From Candidatus Heimdallarchaeota archaeon (GTDB taxonomy: Archaea > Asgardarchaeota > Heimdallarchaeia > Heimdallarchaeales > Heimdallarchaeaceae): DNA of 64,000 bases. Made by a program: the position numbers and the translations under genes. The DNA is taken from positions 52,486 to 116,485 of the forward strand of contig DAOVER010000001.1 in the NCBI GenBank assembly GCA_030668875.1, read 5' to 3'. Below are positions 9,731 to 19,035 of the stretch, in pieces. The notes beneath the pieces are model-generated. The model saw only the letters and a program-made list of their open reading frames with translations. It searched no databases and had not been told where the DNA came from. The stretch's first letter is position 1, and each line of letters opens with the position of its first letter.

Positions 9731-10103
9731 GTACATGATAAACTCTCCTTCCATGTCTTCCAAGAACATTCATTGCTAAAGCAAGACTATAGATGTCTTT
9801 AGAAGCTGCCAGTACAATAAATCTATCCAAGTTTTGGAGAATAACAAATCCTTCAGTTCCTTTTATTATTACTTGATCAAGGCTTCCACACTTAATCTGT
9901 CCTACTGTTTGTTGCCCAACCGAATTCAAAGCAGATGTTAGAGCAGACATGATTACTTGGTCTGTACCTTTTTCAGCAAAGAATGCTAATTCTTGACCCT
10001 CTGAGCTAACTACTGCAATTGCTCCCAAACTACATTCTTGTGAAATTTCCCTTAATATTGGTAGTAAACTGTTCTTCTTTTCGGGTGATAAATCTCCAAT
10101 CAT
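9720..10103 (-). CDS. Roadblock/LC7 domain protein
   Basis: A 127-residue protein that is one roadblock domain. It has helix SLLPILREISQE, strand-turn-strand GAIAVVSSEGQELAFF, helix MSALTSALNSVGQQ, strands IKCGSLDQVIIKG and GFVILQNL, strand RFIVLAAS, and a C-terminal helix. This is a closer match to bacterial/archaeal MglB-type roadblock proteins than the copy at 1.3 kb. Such proteins homodimerise and regulate Ras-like GTPases, but no GTPase gene lies in this window. It is convergent with and slightly overlaps the subtilase. ATG start, apparently monocistronic. Confidence 0.82.
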   Translation of the reverse strand: MIGDLSPEKKNSLLPILREISQECSLGAIAVVSSEGQELAFFAEKGTDQVIMSALTSALNSVGQQTVGQIKCGSLDQVIIKGTEGFVILQNLDRFIVLAASKDIYSLALAMNVLGRHGRRVYHVLTS

Positions 10104-10146
10104 GAATACAATAAAAAATTTAAAAATAAAAAAGTTTCTTCTAGCT

Positions 10147-10782
10147 CTAGATTAAACGATTTCTGTGTGTTTTGCACACTGGTGTATATACTTCTTCGCT
10201 TGTGCCTTTGTTTTTATAGATCCAAACATTGTAAGCAAACGCAACTTTACCACAAATATAACACGAACGCTCATCTCTGAGGTGAATTTTCTTTCTAGAC
10301 ATTCTATTCCAGTAGTTTTTGAACTCTTCAAAGCTATCAGTAAACTTCTTATGTAATATTTTAGCTTCCTCATCTTCACTTGGTTTCTTATCTAATAAAA
10401 ATAAGATATAGCTCCAGACTATTATTGCGAGTATATTTCCAAAAGACTTGATGGGTATATGGTGATATCCACTTAGTTTAATTGTACTAGAACTTCTTCC
10501 TGTGGTATAATCTATCATTAGATTTTTTCTATGAGAGCTTTGACCCGCATCAATACCATATTTCTTGGATATAGCGACAAGTCGTTTACTAAGTTCCTCA
10601 AATAACCAATCCACGGTTTTTGAGCTACCTTTTCTTCTTACATTTAGAAATTTTATTTCAATAATAGGAAAAGAAATCGTAATAAAGGTTTCATTTACAG
10701 AACTATTTGCCTTTCTCACGAGATACTCATAGATTTCAGATGGAAAGGTTATTTTCTTTCTTTCAGCTGACAACTTATTCAC
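10147..10782 (-). CDS. Hypothetical protein with C-terminal Cys/His zinc site
   Basis: A 211-residue protein I do not recognise. The N-terminal two thirds are alpha/beta and basic with one short hydrophobic helix (about 120-135). The last 45 residues contain CYICGK, then about 25 residues later PVCKTH, a C-x2-C-x(n)-C-x2-H arrangement likely to bind one zinc ion as in small treble-clef or HNH-like sites. The His-Asn pair at the end (THRNRL) recalls HNH nucleases, but the rest of that motif is missing, so nuclease activity is not claimed. GTG start at 10782. Confidence 0.6.
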   Translation of the reverse strand: MNKLSAERKKITFPSEIYEYLVRKANSSVNETFITISFPIIEIKFLNVRRKGSSKTVDWLFEELSKRLVAISKKYGIDAGQSSHRKNLMIDYTTGRSSSTIKLSGYHHIPIKSFGNILAIIVWSYILFLLDKKPSEDEEAKILHKKFTDSFEEFKNYWNRMSRKKIHLRDERSCYICGKVAFAYNVWIYKNKGTSEEVYTPVCKTHRNRLI

Positions 10783-10842
10783 TTATGGGTGGTGATATAC
10801 TAAAGAAATAGATGTTCCCCCACCTAAAAATGTAACGCTAAA

Positions 10843-11172
10843 TTAATTCTTTTTGATAGTTTCTTCTATCAATTTACTTAGTTTTCCTCGATTTGCACCT
10901 ATTAGAGAACTGTATGGTTTACCTTCCTTGAAGATTATGAAAGTAGGTAGACTCTGCACCATATATTTTTGTGCAAATGTATATTCTTCATCCATATTCA
11001 TTCTGACAAATCTCATACTCTGTTCATGTTTTTCAGATAATCGTTCAAATAAAGGTTCTATACTCTTACATGGTCCGCACCATGGAGCCCATGTATCAAC
11101 AATTATTGGCCTAGATTCATTTTTTAATATTTCATTAAATTCGTCATTAGTTATATTAGTAACTTTACCCAT
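10843..11172 (-). CDS. trxA: Thioredoxin
   Basis: A 109-residue cytoplasmic dithiol oxidoreductase of normal family length. The redox site is WCGPC at residues 31-35 after the buried Asp of strand IIVDTWAP. The cis-proline loop is SLPTF, followed by KEGKP and GANRGKLSKLIE. It would reduce disulfides in client proteins with electrons from a thioredoxin reductase located elsewhere. ATG start with aggggaa-type purines just upstream. It is divergent from argS across a 215-base gap that holds both promoters. Confidence 0.95.
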   Translation of the reverse strand: MGKVTNITNDEFNEILKNESRPIIVDTWAPWCGPCKSIEPLFERLSEKHEQSMRFVRMNMDEEYTFAQKYMVQSLPTFIIFKEGKPYSSLIGANRGKLSKLIEETIKKN

Positions 11173-11387
11173 AATTTTCCCCTTTACTCATTAGATAGCT
11201 TTGTTCGAGATTTCCTACGCTTGTATTTATCTGTTACTTTTGTAATAGGAAATTTGTCAATTTTAAATTTATGTCAAACATTGGTAGAAAATCATTTTTA
11301 TTGAAAAACCTCGTAGAAGTAAACTTTTTATGGTTAATAGTGCCTTTTAGTCAGATAAGGGTTATCAGTAAAGGAGTAATTTAAAAT

Positions 11388-13412
11388 ATGATTTCACGTC
11401 CTTACGATGAAATAAAACATCTGATAGAAAACTATCTCAAGAAGGAATTTTCTTTAAAATCTGATTTGATTTGGTCAAAACCACCCTCAGCAGAATTAGG
11501 TGATATTAGTTTTCCTCTTTTTAATATTGCAAAAGAGTTAAAAATTAAACCTGATGAATTGGGTGAGAAAATAATCTCAGAAATCAGTTTTCCAGATATT
11601 ATCGAGAAAGTAAGTTTACAGGGAGGTTTTCTTAATCTAGCATTCAATAGAAGTATTTTTGTTACACAAGTATTTCAAACAATTTTAGAACAAACTAAAT
11701 ATGGACAAAATTCAACTATGAGTTCTGAAAGAATAATTGTTGAACACACTTCTAGCAATCCAACCGGACCTCTTCATATTGGTAATTTCAGAGGTTCAGT
11801 TCTAGGAGATGTTCTTGGGAGACTTTTCTCTTTCCTAGGAGCAGCTGTTAATGTACGATACTATGTAAACGATCTAGGAAGACAAATTGCCCCCTTAGTA
11901 ATAGGTTATTTTCTTTTGAAAGAGACGAAACTTAAAATTAAAGAAAAAGGTGATTTGTGGTTGGGTAAAGTATATGCTAGTATGTACACCTTTCTAGAAA
12001 TACAACAACTCAAGCAGAAATTAGACTTGTTAGGCTGGAAAAGTCAGGATGGTGTCTCTCTCTATAGTTTAGATGAAACTGATCTCAAGACCATGCAGGA
12101 TTTCTTGAATAATTTACCAAAAGAAAATAAAGAAAAAGACAATACCTACAAATGGTATTCAAAATTAGCAAGAGTCCAGAGTTTACTTATTGAAAGAATC
12201 CCAGAAGTATATGAAAAACTAAACAGTTTGACATCTTCAAGAATTGATGATTTAGAATCTATGACAAATCAATATGTTAAAAGCTATCAAGAAGGTAAGG
12301 ATAAATTAATAGTTGAAAAGTTTAGAGAAGTTACAAAAATGGCTTTAGAAGGGCATGTGGAGACCTTAAACCTTTTCGAAATATATCATGATGATTTTGA
12401 TTGGGAATCCGATGTTGCTTGGTCAGGTGAAGTTCAACCTATGTTAGACAAATTAGAAGATAAAAATTACCTGAGACATGATGGAAAAGCTCGTCTTCTA
12501 AAAAATGACACAATTGCTGAAGAATTAGGATACAAAACAAAATACTCGATAAGTTATGAAATTCCTGATTCCATAATAGTAAACTCAGAAGGCATCACAC
12601 TTTATCCATGCCGAGATATTGTTTATCATCTTCACAAACTCGAGAAATTTAATGCGTCATTATGTTATAATGTTATAGCTAAAATGCAGCAATTGCCTCA
12701 ATTAGCAGTTCGACTGGCACTATATGGTTTAGGTAGTACAGATTCTGCAGATAGAATCCATCATTTTGATTACGAATATGTATCTCTCATTGGAAGAAAG
12801 ATGGCTGGAAGAGAATTTGATTATGTGACACCAGATGAGTTGTTCGTTTTAGCTCAAGAGGAAATAAAAACAATCATTGAAGAGAGGAATTATTCAGAAG
12901 AAGAACAACAAAAAATAGCTCAAAAAATTGCTGCAAGTAGTATCAAATACCATATCCTAAAAATGGATCCACAAAAGTCTGTATCTTTTGATGTTAAGAA
13001 AGCTGTTGATCCAAATGAAAATTCAGGGGCTTTTCTGCAGTATTCCTATGCAAGAGCATTAAGCATTCTTAGTAGATCTTCAAAACATGATATAGATGTT
13101 CAGAAGATACTTGAATCAACTAAAAAAGAAAAACAGATAATAGAAAAACAGGCAGAGTGGGAGCTGGTTAAACTAATGGAAGAGTTACCCTCAATACTGA
13201 TCAAAGGAGCGAAGTCTTTAAGACCAGATTCTGTAGCCAATTTCACTTATTCACTTGCTTCAGCTTTTCATAAATTCTACGACGCATGTCCAGTATTAAA
13301 AGCAGAAAATCCAGAATTAATTAAGTCTAGAGTGATAATGGTGGTTTCAATAATTAAATGCTTAGAGAGCCTATTCGAAGTAATGGGCATCAAATCATTA
13401 GAAAAAATGTGA
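11388..13412 (+). CDS. argS: Arginyl-tRNA synthetase
   Basis: A 674-residue class I synthetase charging tRNA-Arg. The N-terminal additional domain (about 1-105) contains the LGDISFPLF motif typical of ArgRS. The Rossmann core has HTSSNPTGPLHIGNFRGS with HIGN near 128-131, and KMAGR at about 471-475 replaces the KMSKS loop, a variant usual in ArgRS. The DALR anticodon-binding domain forms the C-terminus, with the tRNA-contacting FLQYSYAR helix. The segment around 185-330 is an insertion rich in Lys/Glu helices. ATG start with aggag 10 bases upstream. The kinase gene follows after 10 bases, suggesting cotranscription. Confidence 0.97.
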   Translation: MISRPYDEIKHLIENYLKKEFSLKSDLIWSKPPSAELGDISFPLFNIAKELKIKPDELGEKIISEISFPDIIEKVSLQGGFLNLAFNRSIFVTQVFQTILEQTKYGQNSTMSSERIIVEHTSSNPTGPLHIGNFRGSVLGDVLGRLFSFLGAAVNVRYYVNDLGRQIAPLVIGYFLLKETKLKIKEKGDLWLGKVYASMYTFLEIQQLKQKLDLLGWKSQDGVSLYSLDETDLKTMQDFLNNLPKENKEKDNTYKWYSKLARVQSLLIERIPEVYEKLNSLTSSRIDDLESMTNQYVKSYQEGKDKLIVEKFREVTKMALEGHVETLNLFEIYHDDFDWESDVAWSGEVQPMLDKLEDKNYLRHDGKARLLKNDTIAEELGYKTKYSISYEIPDSIIVNSEGITLYPCRDIVYHLHKLEKFNASLCYNVIAKMQQLPQLAVRLALYGLGSTDSADRIHHFDYEYVSLIGRKMAGREFDYVTPDELFVLAQEEIKTIIEERNYSEEEQQKIAQKIAASSIKYHILKMDPQKSVSFDVKKAVDPNENSGAFLQYSYARALSILSRSSKHDIDVQKILESTKKEKQIIEKQAEWELVKLMEELPSILIKGAKSLRPDSVANFTYSLASAFHKFYDACPVLKAENPELIKSRVIMVVSIIKCLESLFEVMGIKSLEKM

Positions 13413-13422
13413 GGGGCAATAT

Positions 13423-14400
13423 GTGTTGGATGATGAGCGAATCTTTGGTGGTTATGATTTAACTTTTGTAGATATCAACATTCTCCCATTAGATGCTGAT
13501 GATAATTTAATTGATAAATTTCCAGTTCTAGGATCACATCATACTAAGACTGATATAGAATTCATGCCTGGTGGAAATGGATTCAATTTCTGTCGTACGC
13601 TAGCTAATTTGGGAAGGAAAGTTACGTTTGTAGGTGCTTCCTCAGATTTCTTTGAAAATCTTATTTCAATGAATAATATTCCTCTGGAAATAGAACCTAT
13701 TAATCATGCTAAAATAAATTACACTTCAATACTTAATCTGCATGATGGTGAAATACAGTTCAATTCAGCGAAAAACAATCTATCACCTAATCACCTGACA
13801 GAACACTTAGTATACATTTATCGAGGAAGTAAATTGAAACAGATTAGTAACATTGCACTGAACAGTACTTCTATCGAATGGATTAGTTCCTTACTTCTTT
13901 GTTTAGTTGATCCAGAACATCCATATGTTTTCGATTCGAAAATTGATGTCGATGCAAAGATTAACCTATTAGAAGATGCTAGTTTTGAGGGGATAATGTT
14001 CATTGATCCTTCTGATATTAGCCATTATGAAAGACTTGGAGACTTTGTTAAAATACTAAAATCCACTGTTAAATTAAGTGGAGAAAAATATCTATCTCTA
14101 AATGAACATGAGCTGTTAACATTGAAAAATTATCTTAATAAATCACCTCAAGAGATAGCAGATTTTCTAGACATTCCTCTAATTTTCCATACCTCTGATG
14201 TTGTAAAATTCTATGGAAAAGAAAATTATGAACTAAAAACAAAAAATATTGTGCATAAAAAAACTTTTGTTGGTGCTGGTGATTGCTTCAATGGATCTTT
14301 CTTACACCAAATCTTAAATTCAAGTTCTGTTGTGGATTCATTAGAATTTGCAATAGAAAGTGCATCCTATCTAATTGAAACAGGTCAATACCCTACATAA
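13423..14400 (+). CDS. PfkB/ribokinase-family sugar or nucleoside kinase
   Basis: A 325-residue kinase. The N-terminal PGGNGFNFCRTLANLGRKVTFVG matches PfkB motif 1 (residues about 48-70), where gluco- and ribokinases bind sugar. The C-terminal signature is FVGAGDCFNGSFLHQ (about 284-298), with GAGD forming the anion hole and Asp the catalytic base. The middle is more divergent than in ribokinase, so the phosphate acceptor cannot be named. GTG start at 13423 with gagggg just upstream. It lies 10 bases behind argS, an arrangement without obvious metabolic logic. Confidence 0.85.
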   Translation: MLDDERIFGGYDLTFVDINILPLDADDNLIDKFPVLGSHHTKTDIEFMPGGNGFNFCRTLANLGRKVTFVGASSDFFENLISMNNIPLEIEPINHAKINYTSILNLHDGEIQFNSAKNNLSPNHLTEHLVYIYRGSKLKQISNIALNSTSIEWISSLLLCLVDPEHPYVFDSKIDVDAKINLLEDASFEGIMFIDPSDISHYERLGDFVKILKSTVKLSGEKYLSLNEHELLTLKNYLNKSPQEIADFLDIPLIFHTSDVVKFYGKENYELKTKNIVHKKTFVGAGDCFNGSFLHQILNSSSVVDSLEFAIESASYLIETGQYPT

Positions 14401-14486
14401 TCCACTATACTAAATGAAAAACATAACTTAGGTTAATGAGTACAATAGTTAAACTAATAAAATTAAATAGGAAGTTTGTATAAGAC

Positions 14487-15518
14487 ATGTCACTAGAAAT
14501 TGAAGATTCTGACGCTTATAAAAAGATAAACAAAAGAATTGCATTACTAAATCTTTTAAAACAGTATTATGGCACTGGTGGTAATCTCTATGATTTTGAT
14601 ACAGGAGAAATCCCTGTTCGTCAGCTAATTGCGTTCATGTCTGATGAGGGCTATCCTAGAAGACTAGTTGATGCTGAACATGTTCTAAAGAAACTGGATA
14701 CTGAAATCATAGAACTGGAAGCAAAGAAGAAAAGCATGAGATTACAAGAGATGGAAGATCGCAATCTAAACTCCTTGTTGATAATAACTTCATGGACTAA
14801 ATTGATTAATACTCCAACAAAAGGTGTCTATTTGAAACGACCAGTTGTTGATTTGCGTCGAGATACAATTATCATGCTAACTGATGAAACTCAAACATTT
14901 AAAGAACTTACCGATGAAAGAATAGCAGTAATTTTTGGTCCAGGGATTTATTATACAGAATTTGCTGTTGACAAAGGAAATTACTTGGAGGATTATTTCG
15001 AAATAAACGGTGTCTGTCTTCCCCTTGATCTTCTAGGTAAGATATATACTGCAGAGAAAATTTATCATTCAGATAAAATAGATGCTACAATTACAGAAGT
15101 GTCAACAATACTCCCATTCCATATACTTGAACAAGCTGAAACAGTTCAAACCTATGTTAGGGGAATTATCAGTCGAAACGTTTTTCACCCAAACAAGAAC
15201 GCTTTAGAAAAATTTAATCAACATATCAATAATCCTACTTCTTATCTAAGTAAAGATGGATTCAAGATTATGAGTGCCCACCCACTTTGGTATAATAAAT
15301 TATTAGTTGAATCTGATCAAGTCTATAGAACTGGAAGTGGAAAACGTGTATATAGCACAGCTGGAATAGGTTCATTATCTAGCATGGTACATAAACTTAA
15401 GCCTATTATGTTCTCAACACCTAATAAAGAAAAAGAACAGTTGGAGAGAATTACTGAAATTGTTAAACAATACAAAGAAGTGGGTATGAAACTTCTAAAA
15501 ACATGGATACCTTCTTAA
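14487..15518 (+). CDS. Hypothetical protein, N-terminal coiled coil
   Basis: A 343-residue soluble protein of unknown family. The first 90 residues are helical, with a Lys/Glu-rich coiled-coil-like run (about 65-95). An alpha/beta region follows containing RPVVDLRRDTIIML and AVIFGPGIYYTE, then a helical C-terminal part. No catalytic motif, membrane segment or metal site is evident. ATG start. It ends only three bases from the convergent Cgi121 gene. No function is proposed. Confidence 0.65.
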   Translation: MSLEIEDSDAYKKINKRIALLNLLKQYYGTGGNLYDFDTGEIPVRQLIAFMSDEGYPRRLVDAEHVLKKLDTEIIELEAKKKSMRLQEMEDRNLNSLLIITSWTKLINTPTKGVYLKRPVVDLRRDTIIMLTDETQTFKELTDERIAVIFGPGIYYTEFAVDKGNYLEDYFEINGVCLPLDLLGKIYTAEKIYHSDKIDATITEVSTILPFHILEQAETVQTYVRGIISRNVFHPNKNALEKFNQHINNPTSYLSKDGFKIMSAHPLWYNKLLVESDQVYRTGSGKRVYSTAGIGSLSSMVHKLKPIMFSTPNKEKEQLERITEIVKQYKEVGMKLLKTWIPS

Positions 15519-15521
15519 CTG

Positions 15522-16040
15522 TTAGGAAATCTCCACTGAAGCTATTTTTTCTAAAACCTCTTTTTCTAAAAAACTAGAGTCTTTATCACATCTATAATAT
15601 ACAAGTAATTTCTGAATATCTGTTATTGGTAATTCAGCATTTTCTACTTGTTCTAAATCTGTATTGGAGAAAAATCGTTCCAAGATTGATTCATTTTCCT
15701 TGGAAGTTCCACCAAATGCTATAAGAAGTAATGTATTCGTTTGATTATTTATTCCAAACGCTTTAACTGCATTCTTTATTTGTCTGAAACCTGAAAGGCG
15801 GAGAAGTAATTCTGTTTCACTTCCTCTTGCGATATTTCTTCCGTTTTTGAATGCTTTTAGTGTATGGTATACAGCTGCTTGAAGATGTTTCTTGCTTACT
15901 ATCCATGTTGGATCAATAACCTGAATGGAGATATAGTCATTTTGATTTTCTCTAACAATTTCAAATAAATCATCGGCAGATAATCTCAGTGATTTTCTAC
16001 AAATTTTATAACTGCATGTTGCATCACTGGGACTATCCAT
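15522..16040 (-). CDS. cgi121: KEOPS complex subunit Cgi121
   Basis: A 172-residue protein matching the Cgi121/TPRKB family. The core is NIARGSETELLLRLSGFRQIKNAVKAFGI (about 69-97), the conserved Arg-x-x-x-E-x-L-L-x-L-S-G-x-R-Q-I segment, preceded by a helix with a conserved HLQAAVYHTL. KEOPS (Kae1, Bud32, Cgi121, Pcc1) makes the t6A modification at A37 of ANN-decoding tRNAs; Cgi121 binds Bud32 and the tRNA CCA end. No other KEOPS gene is in the window. It lies 8 bases downstream of the AMP phosphorylase gene, so the two are probably one transcript. Confidence 0.87.
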   Translation of the reverse strand: MDSPSDATCSYKICRKSLRLSADDLFEIVRENQNDYISIQVIDPTWIVSKKHLQAAVYHTLKAFKNGRNIARGSETELLLRLSGFRQIKNAVKAFGINNQTNTLLLIAFGGTSKENESILERFFSNTDLEQVENAELPITDIQKLLVYYRCDKDSSFLEKEVLEKIASVEIS

Positions 16041-16048
16041 TTTAATTT

Positions 16049-17572
16049 CTATAACTCCTTTGGACCACGTATCACTTCAAGTATCATTTTTTCAGTGTCT
16101 ATTGGTTGAAAATCTGAAGCTGCTAACTTAAGTGCTGAAGTTAGTAATCCTTCCGATGATGAATGGATTTCAAAAAGAGTATCACCTTCTTTGTATTTGT
16201 CTCCTCTTTTCACTTTAAGGTGAACTCCAGCAGTTTTATCACTTGGAGCTCCTGCTTGTCTTGCAATTGTTGAAACTGATGCGCTCTCAACACCATAAAC
16301 AACTCCATCGTCCTTAGCATATATTGCATCAATATAGCTAGCGATGGGAAGATCATCTACTTTGATTTTCCCGTTTCCACCTTGAGCCTCAACGATTTCT
16401 CTAAATTTAGTGAGAGCTTTTCCATTTTTTATAATTTCTTCAGCATATTCAAAACCGTAGCCTCTTGGACACCAGTTTTGAGCTTCTAAAATAATTCCAG
16501 TTAAGGACAAAGCTTTTCTCATAAGATCATTACTACCTGTCTGGTCTGTTAAAATTTGCAGAACATCTCTAGCTTCTAATGCTGGTCCAATCATGCTTCC
16601 TATTGGTCTATCTCCAGGACTGATGATACAATCAAGCTTGAGCTTCAGTGAATATCCAATTGTTGTAAATAATCCACCTAATTCATGGGCATTTTCTCTA
16701 TGTACAACTTTTGCTCCTTTCCCTGTTGGTAGGTCAATGAGAACATATTCTGATCCCGCTGCAATTTTCTTTGATAAAATGCTAGCAACCATGAACTCCC
16801 TTGGATCTATCTTCACTGTCTTCAAAACAGATATTATCTTATCAGAGACATCTGCTAATCCTACTGTTTCTCCGTTAGCTATACATCCTCCAGTACTGTC
16901 AACTACTTCAGTCATTTCTTCTAAAGATAAATCACAAGGCATCAATAATTCAACGGTGTCTATTGTCCCAGCAGGTGAGGTTATAGCTCTTGTTGAAACC
17001 TTAGGTATAGTTAAACCTGCAGCTGCAAGGAGAGGGATCATAATTGGAGTTATCCTATTGCCTGCTATACCTCCAATGCTGTGTTTATCTACAACAGGTT
17101 TCTTCTTAGGATGAAGAATCTGTGATGTGCTGATTATTGCTCTTGCAATAGCTGTTGTCTCTTCAAGTGATAATCCTTGAACTTGAAACAATGACATCAA
17201 AACTGCAATTTGGGTTGGATGCATTAGATTTTTATCAATTGAATTAAAAATAGAAGTAATCTCATCATCTTTGAGGGGTTCTCCTCTCATCTTCTTATGG
17301 AGCAGATGTATAATCTTTTCATTGGAAATTTCTTTTATAGAAATTTCAACTCCCTTGTGAATACCAAACTCAATAGAAGCTTTACTTGATATTCCTAAAT
17401 GCTGCTCTGAATAATTGTCACTTGTATAAACTTTCATTCCAATATTATGTGGTGTTAACTCAATAAGTTGACCAGGCATTATATCATATTTCTTTGCTAA
17501 ATCAGAATTAATTAAAACATAGTTAGGCTCTGAATCTAATATTTTTTCGATTTTTACTGTAAGTTGTACCAT
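16049..17572 (-). CDS. deoA: AMP phosphorylase (archaeal DeoA-like)
   Basis: A 507-residue phosphorylase converting nucleoside monophosphates plus phosphate to base and ribose 1,5-bisphosphate. An extra N-terminal domain of about 85 residues precedes the thymidine-phosphorylase core and, with the length near 500, marks the archaeal AMPpase type rather than the roughly 440-residue bacterial enzyme. Core signatures are DKHSIGGIAGNRITP (phosphate-binding), TRAITSPAGTIDTVE, and KIAAGSEYVLIDLPTGKGAK. The C-terminal domain contains GVHLKVKRGDKYKEGD. In the archaeal pathway R15P isomerase and type III RuBisCO follow; neither is in this window. ATG start. Confidence 0.93.
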   Translation of the reverse strand: MVQLTVKIEKILDSEPNYVLINSDLAKKYDIMPGQLIELTPHNIGMKVYTSDNYSEQHLGISSKASIEFGIHKGVEISIKEISNEKIIHLLHKKMRGEPLKDDEITSIFNSIDKNLMHPTQIAVLMSLFQVQGLSLEETTAIARAIISTSQILHPKKKPVVDKHSIGGIAGNRITPIMIPLLAAAGLTIPKVSTRAITSPAGTIDTVELLMPCDLSLEEMTEVVDSTGGCIANGETVGLADVSDKIISVLKTVKIDPREFMVASILSKKIAAGSEYVLIDLPTGKGAKVVHRENAHELGGLFTTIGYSLKLKLDCIISPGDRPIGSMIGPALEARDVLQILTDQTGSNDLMRKALSLTGIILEAQNWCPRGYGFEYAEEIIKNGKALTKFREIVEAQGGNGKIKVDDLPIASYIDAIYAKDDGVVYGVESASVSTIARQAGAPSDKTAGVHLKVKRGDKYKEGDTLFEIHSSSEGLLTSALKLAASDFQPIDTEKMILEVIRGPKEL

Positions 17573-17710
17573 AATTTAGCCTCATATTTTTATCTCTTAA
17601 CAATTAAATGAAACACTTTCAATAATAAAATTTCCTACTAGGAGTATTTTCGCAAAATTAGGAGTTTCACCCAAAAAATTCTTATTTATTATGCAATATA
17701 TATTTTAAAT

Positions 17711-17863
17711 ATGGACTACTCTAAGGAATCATCGACAGAGAAAGAAGAATCAAAAAATGATGAGCAGTCATTCAGTTGCACTGGTTGTGGCTCTTCTTTA
17801 GGTAAGTATGATAAAAGATGCCCCAATTGCGAAAGATTAAATCCTAATTATGTTTTAAGATGA
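17711..17863 (+). CDS. Small zinc-ribbon protein (50 aa)
   Basis: A 50-codon frame. After an acidic, Ser/Glu/Lys-rich first half it holds CTGCGSSLGKYDKRCPNC: two CxxC knuckles 12 residues apart, a rubredoxin/zinc-ribbon fold sufficient to bind one zinc. Coding is supported by the precise zinc-knuckle pattern, not length. No Shine-Dalgarno precedes the ATG, and a TATA-like tatattt lies only a few bases upstream, so a leaderless message from a slightly more distal box is possible. It lies divergent from AMP phosphorylase and 64 bases before another tiny Cys-rich gene. Role unknown; such miniature ribbons often bind RNA polymerase, ribosomes or nucleic acid. Confidence 0.65.
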   Translation: MDYSKESSTEKEESKNDEQSFSCTGCGSSLGKYDKRCPNCERLNPNYVLR

Positions 17864-17927
17864 GTAATAACTCTATACAAAAAATTAAATACAACGGCTG
17901 ACTTCACTATTTTGTAAGGTTATAAAA

Positions 17928-18110
17928 ATGGTAGACATTCCTTTACCACCAAGTTCAGGTGATTCAAAAGACGAAAAATCGGATGCTACCTGTGAGAAAT
18001 ATGAAGAAATTATGGGAGGATATTGCAAATATTTTATAACAAAAAGTGGAGAATGCATGCTTAAGTACGGTATTTGTGATGGGTTTGGAGTTTTGAAAAA
18101 GAAGTTTTGA
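17928..18110 (+). CDS. Small Cys-containing protein (60 aa)
   Basis: A 60-residue protein with an acidic N-terminal tail (residues 1-20) and four cysteines in a spaced CEKY-x6-GGYCKYF-x6-GECMLKYGICDGF pattern (22, 33, 43, 49). The spacing is not a classic zinc ribbon but could hold zinc or an iron-sulfur cluster. The ATG is preceded by aaggttataaaa, with a TATA-like aaattaaatac 45 bases upstream. It ends 7 bases from the convergent thioredoxin-fold gene. I do not recognise the family. Confidence 0.6.
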   Translation: MVDIPLPPSSGDSKDEKSDATCEKYEEIMGGYCKYFITKSGECMLKYGICDGFGVLKKKF

Positions 18111-18117
18111 AAAATTG

Positions 18118-18951
18118 TTATCTTCGTATTAGTTGATCTAAATCAGTGCTTACTTCTTTTACATTGGCAACTATCCTATTCTGACCTAATCCTTTTGTTC
18201 CATCATCTTCAATAGTCGCAGCTGTTAAAAATAATGGTTTAAAGAATTCTCTGACCATTTGTTTCCCGTCGCCTAGCAAACAAGAGCATGTACCAATGTA
18301 TTTGTCTCCATCGGATCTTTTAACTCTAAAGAAGCTAATATGATTGGCTCTCTCTCTCCAGATAATTAGATTCGCACTTAAAATTATATTGTCTCTTATA
18401 ATGTGACCAAGATAAACATTTGAATCTAAACCTAGTTCGTATAATTTACTACTTGGATGTTTGTCGAAGTTTGTAAGAACCATCATCTTCGTATTCTTGG
18501 ATAATTGTTTGTATCTTTCAAGTGGAACCTGTTCTGTTGATTCTTTAATAACAAAAGTATAGGATCTATCTCTCCGTAATGTATATGCAGCTTGGTATTC
18601 TATCATTGCTGATGCAAGATTTAATAAAATTAGAGCTTCTTTTTTGTTAAGTTCAAATTTGTCAACGGATTGAACTGGTACTTTAGATTTAGAAAGTAAG
18701 CTACATATTAAAACTCCAATCAAATCATGAGATAAAGATCCAGCTATAATACATCCTGATGGAAGAACAATTGCAGGTAGAGGATTTAGTGGGATACCTT
18801 TCTTTTCAGCTGTTTCTCTGCTCTTGTTAACTTGGTGCACTTTAACCTTTATTTCATCAGTCTTAAGTGCTCCAATAACTGCAGTTAAGAATTTCAGAGT
18901 AGGTATACAATGATTACAATTTTCCTCATGAATGTATATTTCTAATTCCAT
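18118..18951 (-). CDS. Thioredoxin-fold protein with CNHC site and uncharacterised C-terminal domain
   Basis: About 277 residues. The first 85 match a thioredoxin-like fold: strand LEIYIHEENCNHC, a CxxC-type redox pair (Asn-His between), a cis-Pro-like LPAIVLP and GSLSHDLIG helix. The remaining 190 residues form an alpha/beta domain I do not recognise; it contains a basic patch and a late CSC pair. The CNHC dipeptide is unusual compared with CGPC or CPHC, and no reductase partner is adjacent. I chose the ATG at 18951; a GTG at 18960 would add three residues. A gtgggg purine stretch precedes the ATG. Confidence 0.55.
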   Translation of the reverse strand: MELEIYIHEENCNHCIPTLKFLTAVIGALKTDEIKVKVHQVNKSRETAEKKGIPLNPLPAIVLPSGCIIAGSLSHDLIGVLICSLLSKSKVPVQSVDKFELNKKEALILLNLASAMIEYQAAYTLRRDRSYTFVIKESTEQVPLERYKQLSKNTKMMVLTNFDKHPSSKLYELGLDSNVYLGHIIRDNIILSANLIIWRERANHISFFRVKRSDGDKYIGTCSCLLGDGKQMVREFFKPLFLTAATIEDDGTKGLGQNRIVANVKEVSTDLDQLIRR

Positions 18952-19035
18952 AAGCCCCACTAACAGATTCGATAGTTTGAATAAGAAGGAGTTAGATATT
19001 ATTATTATAAAGATTGCTGTTCTTTGATTGATTTC

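Noticed and set aside
10147..10782. HNH endonuclease
   Set aside because: CxxC and CKTH pairs with a terminal His-Arg-Asn are present, but the core His-Asn-His catalytic arrangement is not.
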